This document shows, piece after piece, positions 8,187-15,275 of a stretch of DNA of 64,000 bases. Position 1 is the stretch's first letter, and each line of letters begins with the position of its first letter. The notes under the pieces were generated by a model. That model was not told where the DNA came from. It did not search any database and saw only the letters and a list, made by a program, of their open reading frames with translations. Made by a program: the position numbers and the translations under genes. This DNA comes from CAZWBR01 sp964632305 (GTDB taxonomy: Bacteria > Bacteroidota > Bacteroidia > Bacteroidales > Prolixibacteraceae): the NCBI GenBank assembly GCA_964632305.1, contig CAZWBR010000014.1, positions 1 through 64,000 on the forward strand. The letters run 5' to 3'.

Positions 8187-9249
8187 CAATACCTGAAACA
8201 GGCCGCATTTGCTGCAATAAATTCAGTACAGGATAGCTGACCGAAATACAATACTGCTGATATGTAAACATCAGAATTTTTTTCTGGTAGCCTGCTATTT
8301 GCAATGAATTGTTTCTCTGCCTTTTTCGTTGACTTCACCTTCCGGGATGTTTTTTCGTCCGGCTACTCTTTTCAGAACAACCGACTTCGGAGGTTGATTT
8401 TCCCCATGCGGGCAAGTATCTTATAATCCCTCAAAACACAACATGCAGTGTGCCAGTGCGCACCTTTTTTGGCGCTGGAATTGTTAAAGGTTATATCGGA
8501 CCATAACCTGACGATTTTGCAATCAGTTTTAATTGTTTTTGATGGGGTACGACACTGTTGTGGAAATAAAACATCGAATTTAATTTAGGAACAGTTGGCC
8601 GGTATTAACGATTGGTGCCGGAATAGATGTTTGATCTTTCAGTGGCTATCGGAGATCCGGAACCTCCATCGTTTAGGTGTGGTCCCGGCAACCAGGATGG
8701 GGCATTTTAGCGGTATAAAAATCGGGGGTGGGGGCGCTTTTCCCTTTCTTCAAACAATTACCCTGCTGTTGGACCATAAGAAGGAGTATCGCCCTCCGGG
8801 GGCAGGGCCGCGGAGCGTTGATGACGGTTTAAATGTTTTTCCCGCCATCAGAACCCTCCATGCGACCTGTCATCGCCGGGGGTATTGCATGGTTTGTCTA
8901 TGCTTTCTGTTAGGTTTCTGTATCCGGGCATACAGGAACCTTGGAGGAACCATACAGGAACCATAGAGAAACCCCGGAGTTGGTACGGGTAAAACGTAGC
9001 TTTATCCGGATTAAAGCTTCCTGTGACGAGGCAGCCGAATTTAGGCCGGGGAGCTATTAAACTTCACCCTGAGAATCAGGGATTTTTGCTTTCATTGGTT
9101 TTTACTGATTAGTGGGGATCAATTGAAAATGAAGTGAAGGTCACCACCGACAGGTATCCCTTTTCCCGATAGTTGCCCGTTTTTTCGGGAAGCTGTCCGT
9201 TCCGGTTGGGGTAGGCAGGGCGCCAAAGCCGGTTCATCCCTTAACGAAA
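8187..9249. other. Long stretch without a convincing gene
   Basis: About 1.06 kb separates the lasso operon from the tRNA terminator. The longest open frame (8595-8966, 123 codons) starts at TTG, has unstructured composition and no recognisable motif, so it is not called. A small hairpin, CCCTGA-GAA-TCAGGG at 9067-9081 followed by ATTTTTG, could be a weak plus-strand terminator. Nothing else is supported. Confidence 0.6.
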
Positions 9250-9279
9250 AAGCACCTCAGTCGTTGGACTGAAGTGCTT
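9250..9279 (-). terminator. Stranded terminator of the tRNA-Arg transcript
   Basis: A 13-bp stem (AAGCACCTCAGTC / GACTGAAGTGCTT) with loop GTTG is followed on the minus strand by TTTTT. It faces away from any plus-strand gene and fits the minus-strand tRNA-Arg now at 15131-15202. If the element between them were excised, the tRNA end would lie about 25 bp before this hairpin. Confidence 0.7.
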
Positions 9280-9303
9280 TAGCGATAATGATATCGATTT
9301 TTG

Positions 9304-9318
9304 GTAGTCCCACCGGGA
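9304..9318. other. Left attachment site (direct repeat of tRNA end)
   Basis: GTAGTCCCACCGGGA repeats exactly at 15130-15144. Read on the minus strand with its left flank it gives GGGACTACCA, that is, a tRNA 3' end with an encoded CCA. Confidence 0.8.
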
Positions 9319-9429
9319 CTAATCGTTTTAATTATATATGTGTTCATGTGTTTAATTATTTTGTAAAAATAGACATTAAAGGATTGAAAAACAAATATAA
9401 AGTAATAATTAGATTACATTTCATATTTA

Positions 9430-9474
9430 TTGATTAAATTAAAAAATGTATGTATATTTGAATTGTTACATACA
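9430..9474 (+). promoter_or_regulatory. Integrase promoter with overlapping palindromic operator
   Basis: TTG at 9430-9432 lies 20 bp before TATATTTG at 9453-9460, a good match to the Bacteroidota -33/-7 promoter. A perfect 8-bp inverted repeat, TGTATGTA at 9447-9454 and TACATACA at 9467-9474, straddles the -7 box, so a bound dimer would block RNA polymerase. This places transcription start after 9460 and supports 9484 as the integrase start. Confidence 0.6.
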
Positions 9475-9483
9475 GAAATTAAA

Positions 9484-10743
9484 ATGAAATATACCATCAA
9501 GTTTTACCCGGAAAAAAGAAAAGGAATTATTCAAAATGTCCCGGTTATGATGTCGGTTACATTTTCCGGCAACAGGTTGTTTTATTATACTGGTAAACGA
9601 TGCAATTTAAACCAATGGGATTTAGGTTCTGATCCTGAAAACAACCCTGATTATTCACTAAATCGGTTGAAGAGGAACCAAATAACCTCAAGCGGTGAAA
9701 CCTCAACAGCTTTTAACAGCGACCTGAATAAAATAAAATTGGCCGTTGATGAGTTATTCAAAGCCTATGAGGTAAATAATACAGTCCCGAAAATTGAGCA
9801 GCTCAGGGATGATTTAAAAACCAAGTTAGGGAGGGAGGTTAAAAAAGTTGAGGCCACAGGCTTTTTTGACCGATACGACCAATATATAAAAGAGGGATTA
9901 TTCAGCCCTAACCGAAAAAAGAAACTACAAACAACCCTAAACAAGTTAAAAAAATGGCGTCCAAATACACAGTTTAATACTTTAGATGTTCAATATTTAA
10001 CCGATTTTCAAAATCATTTATTAAACGACTGCGATTTAAGCCGCAACGCTGCAATATCTGAAATAAAGTGTCTAAGGTCATTTTTGAATTATGCCGTTAA
10101 ACATGGTTGGGCTACAAATTACCCTTTTGATAGTTTTAGTATTGATGCCGAAACTTACGGGGATCCGGTCTTTATCACTATCGACGAAAGGGATAAACTG
10201 TTTGGTGCATATATCCCAAATGCCAGCCTTTCACGTGTCCGGGATATGTTCGTTTTTCAGTGCCTGATTGGTTGCCGTGTTGGGGATTTGATTAAGCTAA
10301 AAAAATCAAATATTGTTAACGGGTGCATTGAGTACATTGCCGGAAAAACAAAGGATCACAAGTCCCGTATTGCCCGGGTACCATTAACCGAGAAAGCCAA
10401 AGCCATTTTATCAAAATATGACCTACCCAATGGCGATTTATTGCCCTATATATCAGATGTTAAATATAACAAGTATATCAAAGATCTTTTCCGCTGTGTG
10501 GAAATAAACCGAATAGTTACAACCGTTGACCCAAAGACAAGGGAAAACATACAAAAGCCTATTTGTGAAATTGCCAGTAGCCACATGGCACGGCGGGTTT
10601 TTGTTGGCGGTCTATATTCCAAAGGGGTAAAGAATGAAATAATCGGGAGCATGAGCGGCCACGTCGAAGGATCGAAAGCGTTTAGTCGTTATTACAATAT
10701 TGATATAAAAGACCAACAGTCTGCAATAAATTTAATTGATTAA
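9484..10743 (+). CDS. Tyrosine recombinase/integrase
   Basis: This 419-residue phage-type integrase has an N-terminal arm-binding region (KYTIKFYPEKRKGI), a SAM-like core-binding domain around residues 120-210 and a C-terminal catalytic domain. Catalytic residues visible are Arg in IGCRVGDLIKLK, Lys in AGKTKDHKSRIARVPLT, HMARR, GH in SMSGHVEG and Tyr in FSRYYNIDIK. It should catalyse integration and excision at the tRNA-Arg site, whose duplicated end lies 165 bp upstream. An in-frame TTG at 9430 would give a longer product, but it sits inside the promoter, so the ATG at 9484 is preferred. Confidence 0.9.
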   Translation: MKYTIKFYPEKRKGIIQNVPVMMSVTFSGNRLFYYTGKRCNLNQWDLGSDPENNPDYSLNRLKRNQITSSGETSTAFNSDLNKIKLAVDELFKAYEVNNTVPKIEQLRDDLKTKLGREVKKVEATGFFDRYDQYIKEGLFSPNRKKKLQTTLNKLKKWRPNTQFNTLDVQYLTDFQNHLLNDCDLSRNAAISEIKCLRSFLNYAVKHGWATNYPFDSFSIDAETYGDPVFITIDERDKLFGAYIPNASLSRVRDMFVFQCLIGCRVGDLIKLKKSNIVNGCIEYIAGKTKDHKSRIARVPLTEKAKAILSKYDLPNGDLLPYISDVKYNKYIKDLFRCVEINRIVTTVDPKTRENIQKPICEIASSHMARRVFVGGLYSKGVKNEIIGSMSGHVEGSKAFSRYYNIDIKDQQSAINLID

Positions 10744-10744
10744 T

Positions 10745-11455
10745 ATGGAAGATTTTAAGTTTTTCTTTCAATCAATACGGTCATTCAGAAAAACAACAGC
10801 AAAGGAGGCTACTTCTGCAATGTTAGATATTCCGGTTGGTGAACGTAAAGAAAGAATAAAGGATGTTTGTAACATATACAACCGTTACACCTTTTTTTTG
10901 GCAAATTACCGGGGACTAAATGATATTGACCTTAATAATGAAATACAGGTTTTTAAATTTAGATCGTTAATAGGATGGTCATTTAATACGGAGGCATACG
11001 GAGCTACCGAAATAACCAAAGAAATTTATACTGATGCCTTAAGTACAGCGGTAACAAATAGTAACAATATACATTCTGAATTTTCAAAATTAGTAGACTG
11101 GAAGCCTACCCCGAAAGCTGAAATAATCCCGGATTGGTTGCCGCCGTTGACTCAAAAACTATTTGCGCCAACTGATACACGTTTGATTTTTGATGATCAA
11201 ATTTTGTTTAATCTATACAGAGAATGTAATGGGGTTTTTATCAACCCGGTTGATATTGATACGTTCAAAAATTATTTCCGTGTGATACCATTGGGAAAAC
11301 CTACATTCAAAAAAGGAGGTATGACTGAATTTTGCGGATTGTTGGGGATGGTTGAGGAAAAAAGAAAAGAGGGTTTAATACCAAATTTTGATAATTGGAT
11401 TAAACAGATTGGAATCAATACTTATAAAACTTTGAAGTCCCGTAAAAATAAATGA
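10745..11455 (+). CDS. Hypothetical protein of the integrated element
   Basis: This 236-residue protein starts 1 bp after the integrase stop, so the two are probably co-transcribed. It is soluble, has no signal peptide or membrane segment, and carries a basic N-terminus (FFFQSIRSFRKTTAKEA) and a KKGGMTEFCGLLGMVEEKRKEG segment near residue 195. I recognise no family. It could be an accessory or interference function, which satellites often carry beside the integrase, but nothing in the sequence shows this. The terminator at 11514 ends this transcription unit. Confidence 0.65.
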   Translation: MEDFKFFFQSIRSFRKTTAKEATSAMLDIPVGERKERIKDVCNIYNRYTFFLANYRGLNDIDLNNEIQVFKFRSLIGWSFNTEAYGATEITKEIYTDALSTAVTNSNNIHSEFSKLVDWKPTPKAEIIPDWLPPLTQKLFAPTDTRLIFDDQILFNLYRECNGVFINPVDIDTFKNYFRVIPLGKPTFKKGGMTEFCGLLGMVEEKRKEGLIPNFDNWIKQIGINTYKTLKSRKNK

Positions 11456-11473
11456 TGTTATTTTTTGTATACG

Positions 11474-11574
11474 TGTACACCTGAATTATTGAAGTGTACA
11501 AAAAAAATTTGAACGTGCTATATATTAATAATATAGCGCGTTTTTTTGTTATGTACACCCCATTGAAGTATACA
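11474..11574. promoter_or_regulatory. Pair of related palindromes flanking a terminator
   Basis: TGTACAC at 11474-11480 pairs with GTGTACA at 11494-11500. A second copy, TGTACAC at 11552-11558, pairs with GTATACA at 11568-11574, with TTGAAGT preceding both right arms. They resemble operators for a dimeric regulator and lie just before the DUF3853 gene. The similarity in style to the TGTATGTA palindrome at the integrase promoter suggests a shared regulator. Confidence 0.5.
11514..11547 (+). terminator. Terminator after integrase and hypothetical gene
   Basis: A 10-bp stem, CGTGCTATAT / ATATAGCGCG with one G-T pair, has a 7-nt loop and is followed by seven T residues. Confidence 0.8.
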
Positions 11575-11615
11575 TCGTTCAGGCCGATTTTTGGAGTATA
11601 ACAAATTCAAAAAAT

Positions 11616-11882
11616 ATGCTTGAAATTACATTTAACAAGAAAGAACTGGCCGACGTAGTCCGCCAAGCGGTTGCGGAAGCTTTATCGCAAACAACCCCGA
11701 CCCCGGAACCTAAAAGCAGAATTTTGCATTCAATCCGTGAACTGGCCGATTTTATCGGATGCTCCATCGTAACCGCTCAGAGGTATAAAAATGAGAAAAG
11801 AATACCGTTTCGGCAGATTGGCCGTAAGGTTTTATTTGATACGGAAGAGGTATTAAAAGCGATGAACCAAAGAAAGGGCTAA
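11616..11882 (+). CDS. DUF3853-like helix-turn-helix protein (excisionase-type)
   Basis: The 88-residue product has a coiled N-terminal part (KKELADVVRQAVAEAL) and a C-terminal winged-helix/MerR-like fold: ELADFIGCSIVTAQRYKNEKRIPFRQIGRKVLFDTEEVLKAM. Proteins of this type act as excisionases or regulators in Bacteroidota mobile elements. It lies directly after the two palindromes at 11474-11574, which are plausible binding sites. It begins the replication gene block and ends 4 bp before the next gene. Confidence 0.75.
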   Translation: MLEITFNKKELADVVRQAVAEALSQTTPTPEPKSRILHSIRELADFIGCSIVTAQRYKNEKRIPFRQIGRKVLFDTEEVLKAMNQRKG

Positions 11883-11886
11883 AATT

Positions 11887-12183
11887 ATGATTAAATCACA
11901 AAATAGCCCTAATTCCTTGAATACCACCGACGGTAAAGATAGTAAAAATATCTTTACAAATGACTTTAAATTCAGCGGTAGAATAATTTATGAGGGTAAG
12001 AATTACACCTTTCATATTCTCAATTTCCGCCGGGATAAGTTCGCCGTTTTTATTCATTTCAAGGGGAAGCAAATAAATTACATTGACTTTGCCGTTAATT
12101 ATGGGAAGCTGGACAACAGAGGAGCAAGATCATTGGTCAAAACCTTTTTTTCACTTACTAACCGCCAGCCAAATGGGAAATAA
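11887..12183 (+). CDS. Small hypothetical protein of the integrated element
   Basis: This 98-residue protein lies between the DNA-binding protein and the primase and overlaps the start of the primase by 11 bp, which implies translational coupling. The C-terminal part has alternating hydrophobic strands (GRIIYEGKNYTFHILNFRRDKFAVFIHF). No family is recognised. Confidence 0.6.
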   Translation: MIKSQNSPNSLNTTDGKDSKNIFTNDFKFSGRIIYEGKNYTFHILNFRRDKFAVFIHFKGKQINYIDFAVNYGKLDNRGARSLVKTFFSLTNRQPNGK

Positions 12184-14422
12184 TAAATCTGAACAGAGAA
12201 TTGCAATTGCCAAAATCTATTTGTCCCGTGGCTTGTCTGTCATTCCTGTTTGGGAGAATAAAAAACCGGCAATGGGCTGGAAACAATTCCAATCTAACCG
12301 GATGGCCGTTGAGGATGTTAATCTAAATTTCAAAGGCCAAGACGTCACTGGAATCGCTCTCATTTGCGGCCAAGTTAGTGGCAATCTGGAAGTTATCGAC
12401 GTCGATGTTAAACATGATGCCAGCGGAACCCTTTGGGCTGATTTATCGGGACTGATCCGGGATAATTTGCCCGACTTGTGGGAACGGTTCGTAATCGCTC
12501 AAACGGTATCGGGAGGTTACCATATCTACTACCGTTGTCCAAAAATTGAAGGAAATAAAAAGCTTGCTTTTAATTCAGAAAATGAGGTAATAATAGAAAC
12601 AAGAGGGGAGGGCGGCTACGTGTGTGCATTGCCCCAGCCGGGTTACAGCTTCATTCAAAATAAAACAGATCAAATCCCGGAGATTACCCCGGAGGATCGA
12701 AATTATCTGTTTGCAATTTGTCGCTCTTTGTCTGTTGAGGCAACCCCGGAGAGTAAAAAGCAACCCACAACCTCAACAAGCGGCCAAAACAACCCGTTTA
12801 ACGGGCTAAGTCCCTTTGATGATTACAACCAACGGGCTGATATTGTGGCCTTGCTTAAATTGCATGGCTGGAGCTTTGTAAAACAATCGGGAACCCGAAT
12901 ACATTTGAAACGCCCGGGAGATAGCAAGGCAGAAACCTCCGCAAACTTTGATACAACCCGGCGATTATTCTATGTGTGGAGTAGCTCGACAATGTTTGAG
13001 CCCGGGAAGGCTTTTAACCCGGTGCAGGTATTCACAGCGTTGGAGTGTAACGGCGATTTTTCCGAAGCTTCCCGGCGGTTGTATTCTGATGGTTACGGCG
13101 ACAGGTACGAACGCCCGGAAACCTCAACGAAGGCCGGAATATTTCCCGAAAATCGGACGTTGCCCGATGTTGAGAATATTCACCCTTTGCCATTTGAAAC
13201 CCCGGCAGAAACGCCCCTTCTGCCCATTAATGGGATGCCTGATTTTATCCGGGAATTTATTGAAACGTGTGCAGATGTTTACAAAACGCCAGTTGATTAT
13301 TGGACAGGAGCGGCAATAATGGCCACAGCGTTGGCGATCGGTACGAAGATTGAATTAAAGACCAAATATTCAAACGTCCCAATCCTTTGGATGGCCTTAA
13401 TTGGCGACGTATCAGCTGGAAAAACCGAGGCCCAGGACTTTTGTTTAAGGCCGTTTGAAGAGCTGGACAGCGAAGCCGCCAAGAAGTTCAAAGAGGATTA
13501 TAAGACCTTTGAGGAAATCGAAGGGATGAGCAACAAAGAAAGAGCCGCCGCCGGATTGGAGAGGATCCCAAAACCGGAGCTATTCCAGTACATCGTAAAA
13601 GATGCCACGCCGGAAGCCCTGACGATGGTACACAGCGTTAATCAAAGAGGTTTGTTAATTAGCCGGGATGAGCTAAAAGGTTGGCTGGATGACTTTGGGA
13701 GGTATTCAAAGAGTGGTGAACAATCAAATATGTTGAGCTCTTTTAACCGTGTCCGCATGGTCACAAATAGAAAAGGCGGAGGATTAAACAGCGTTTTGGA
13801 TATTCCAAAGCCGTGTATTTTAGTCTTTGGCGGTCTTCAACCCGATTTACTTCCTACACTTGCAGCAGACAACCGGCAGGAAAATGGTTTTTTAGCCCGT
13901 TTTTGTTGCGTGTGGCCTGGCCATTCAGCGAAGCCAGCATATTGTAAAAAGACTGTCCCGGAAGACTTTAAAAAGCAATGGGCTGATTTTATTAAACGGT
14001 TGGTTAATATTCCCGGTGAATTAAAAATCACCCTAAGCGATGAAGCCGAAAACCTTTATTTGGATTGGTTCGAAAAAAACAGAACCCAATCAAATAGCAC
14101 AGAATCGGGCTATTTAAAAGGAGTGTTCGGCAAGCTCGATATAATCGCCTTGAGGGTTGCGGTTGTTGTTTTTGGGATGTATTACGGAACTGGAACCCGG
14201 GAACAAACCCTAAGCGGCGAAGTGATGGCCACAGCGTTGGAGATTACAGAATATTTCCGAGCTACCGGGATGAAGGTTTATAATAAGCTTTTCGCTGAAC
14301 CTCAACAACCGGAGAAAAAGGATCTGATTAAAACCCTGTCAAAAATGGGAGCAAGCCAAAATAAAATCGCTGATGCTTTGGGAGTGACCCAGCAGTATGT
14401 TTCTAAGATATTAAAAAAATAA
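12173..14422 (+). CDS. Primase-polymerase/DUF3987 ATPase fusion replication protein
   Basis: This protein has 749 residues in at least three parts. Residues 15-170 form a bifunctional primase/polymerase (PrimPol) domain with metal motif LEVIDVDVKHD and SGGYHIYY. A middle segment follows from about 215 to 310. Then comes a DUF3987 helicase-like ATPase with Walker A-type GDVSAGKTE near residue 420, and a C-terminal helix-turn-helix, GASQNKIADALGVTQQYVSKIL. Such proteins prime and unwind DNA for autonomous replication of satellites and plasmids. The ATG at 12173 was chosen because the upstream extension reads in another frame of the 98-residue gene. The iteron-like array starts 14 bp after the stop. 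Confidence 0.85.
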   Translation: MGNNKSEQRIAIAKIYLSRGLSVIPVWENKKPAMGWKQFQSNRMAVEDVNLNFKGQDVTGIALICGQVSGNLEVIDVDVKHDASGTLWADLSGLIRDNLPDLWERFVIAQTVSGGYHIYYRCPKIEGNKKLAFNSENEVIIETRGEGGYVCALPQPGYSFIQNKTDQIPEITPEDRNYLFAICRSLSVEATPESKKQPTTSTSGQNNPFNGLSPFDDYNQRADIVALLKLHGWSFVKQSGTRIHLKRPGDSKAETSANFDTTRRLFYVWSSSTMFEPGKAFNPVQVFTALECNGDFSEASRRLYSDGYGDRYERPETSTKAGIFPENRTLPDVENIHPLPFETPAETPLLPINGMPDFIREFIETCADVYKTPVDYWTGAAIMATALAIGTKIELKTKYSNVPILWMALIGDVSAGKTEAQDFCLRPFEELDSEAAKKFKEDYKTFEEIEGMSNKERAAAGLERIPKPELFQYIVKDATPEALTMVHSVNQRGLLISRDELKGWLDDFGRYSKSGEQSNMLSSFNRVRMVTNRKGGGLNSVLDIPKPCILVFGGLQPDLLPTLAADNRQENGFLARFCCVWPGHSAKPAYCKKTVPEDFKKQWADFIKRLVNIPGELKITLSDEAENLYLDWFEKNRTQSNSTESGYLKGVFGKLDIIALRVAVVVFGMYYGTGTREQTLSGEVMATALEITEYFRATGMKVYNKLFAEPQQPEKKDLIKTLSKMGASQNKIADALGVTQQYVSKILKK

Positions 14423-14435
14423 AAAAGCAAACGGT

Positions 14436-14600
14436 TGGTTGTAGGTTGTATTCTTTGTTAAAGTGCAGATATACAGTTAATAAAGGGTACAACCTGAATA
14501 CAACCAAATAGAAAAACGGTTTTTTGTGTTGGTTGTACTTTGGTTGTATGGCTAAATATGTGAAATACAGTATAATAAATCAAAATACAACCTACAACCA
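14436..14600. repeat. Eight-copy iteron-like array, candidate origin of the element
   Basis: GGTTGTA occurs at 14437, 14444, 14531 and 14542, and its complement TACAACC at 14488, 14499, 14586 and 14593. They form alternating pairs: forward, reverse, forward, reverse. The outermost pairs form a perfect 17-bp inverted repeat, TGGTTGTAGGTTGTATT at 14436-14452 and its complement at 14584-14600. The intervening DNA is AT-rich. Position right after a primase-ATPase gene is typical of a replication origin. Confidence 0.7.
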
Positions 14601-14667
14601 CACAACTAATAAAAAAATAAAATTACGGTTTTGAATTAATTGTTAATAGCAACTAAATAACAAAAAA

Positions 14668-14949
14668 ATGTTCGTAAAAGGAATGAGCGGCAACCCACAG
14701 GGAAGAACCCCGGGAGCCAAAGACAAATCCACTAAAGAAATCCGGGAGCGGTTTAATGATCTGTTGGAAAATAATCTTTCCAATATCGAAAAATGGCTGA
14801 CAGCCACAGCGGAGAAAGACCCGGCCAAAGCATTGGATCTACTTTTAAAATTGTCTGAATTTGTGGTACCGAAATTAAAAGCAGCAGATTTAAACCTCAA
14901 CAGCGGCCAAGATATGGTAATTACTGTAATACCGCCAAAGTTTGATTAA
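14668..14949 (+). CDS. DUF5681-like protein, terminase-small-subunit style
   Basis: This 93-residue protein has the N-terminal signature MSGNPQGRTPGAKDKSTKEIRE, the GNPxGR pattern of DUF5681, a family usually found beside phage terminase large subunits. The rest is a helical segment (FNDLLENNLSNIEKWLTATA, DPAKALDLLLKLSEF). It is the last gene of the element, after the iteron-like array. In a satellite such a protein could bind DNA to direct packaging by a helper phage, but the sequence alone does not prove that. No terminase large subunit is present. Confidence 0.65.
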   Translation: MFVKGMSGNPQGRTPGAKDKSTKEIRERFNDLLENNLSNIEKWLTATAEKDPAKALDLLLKLSEFVVPKLKAADLNLNSGQDMVITVIPPKFD

Positions 14950-14977
14950 GAGGGAAAGGGAAGGGATTTTACAGCAG

Positions 14978-15007
14978 CCCGGCAGATTAATTTTTGCCGG
15001 GTTTTTT
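14978..15007 (+). terminator. Terminator at right end of the element
   Basis: The CCCGGCA / TGCCGGG stem is followed by TTTTTTG, ending the DUF5681-like transcript before the tRNA. Confidence 0.75.
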
Positions 15008-15129
15008 GTTGAAGATTTTTTGGCGGTCACTACGTGCGTATGATGTCCGCATATTTTTACTTAAAAGTTGAAAAGTGTATGGTTTTTTGTATGTAGGCTG
15101 CTGTAATTGTTTGATATACAATTAGAATT

Positions 15130-15144
15130 GTAGTCCCACCGGGA
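15130..15144. other. Right attachment site inside tRNA-Arg 3' end
   Basis: This is an exact 15-bp copy of 9304-9318, covering the last 14 nt of the tRNA and one base beyond it. The tRNA is left intact at this end except for its downstream flank. Confidence 0.8.
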
Positions 15145-15202
15145 ATCGAACCCAGATTTACAGTTTAGGAAACTGTCGTTCTATCCGTTGAACTATGAGA
15201 CC
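15131..15202 (-). tRNA. tRNA-Arg (anticodon CCU)
   Basis: The 72-nt cloverleaf on the minus strand has acceptor GGTCTCA/TGGGACT (G-U at the end), D-arm GTTC-GAAC, anticodon stem ACAGT/ACTGT with loop TTCCTAA, T-arm CTGGG/CCCGG and discriminator A. The next bases are CAA, so CCA is not encoded in this state. It is the integration target of the element on its 3' side. Confidence 0.93.
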
Positions 15203-15275
15203 ATACGCTGCCGGAGCAGTGCAAAAATAAACTTTTTCTGCTATCTGTCAAAAAGCAGTGAGATCGAACCTTAAA

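Larger units (their letters stand above)
9304..15144. mobile_element. Integrated element at tRNA-Arg, satellite-like, about 5.8 kb
   Basis: The limits are a 15-bp direct repeat, GTAGTCCCACCGGGA, at 9304-9318 and 15130-15144; the right copy is the 3' end of tRNA-Arg. The contents are an integrase next to the left end, two hypothetical proteins, a DUF3853 DNA-binding protein, a primase-polymerase/ATPase, an iteron-like array and a DUF5681-like protein, all on the plus strand. There are no capsid, tail, relaxase or conjugation genes. Integration plus self-replication genes without structural genes is the layout of phage satellites and small integrative replicons. Confidence 0.85.

Noticed and set aside
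8595..8966. 123-codon open frame downstream of the lasso operon
   Set aside because: TTG start, no ribosome site, no recognisable motif and skewed composition. It is treated as chance.
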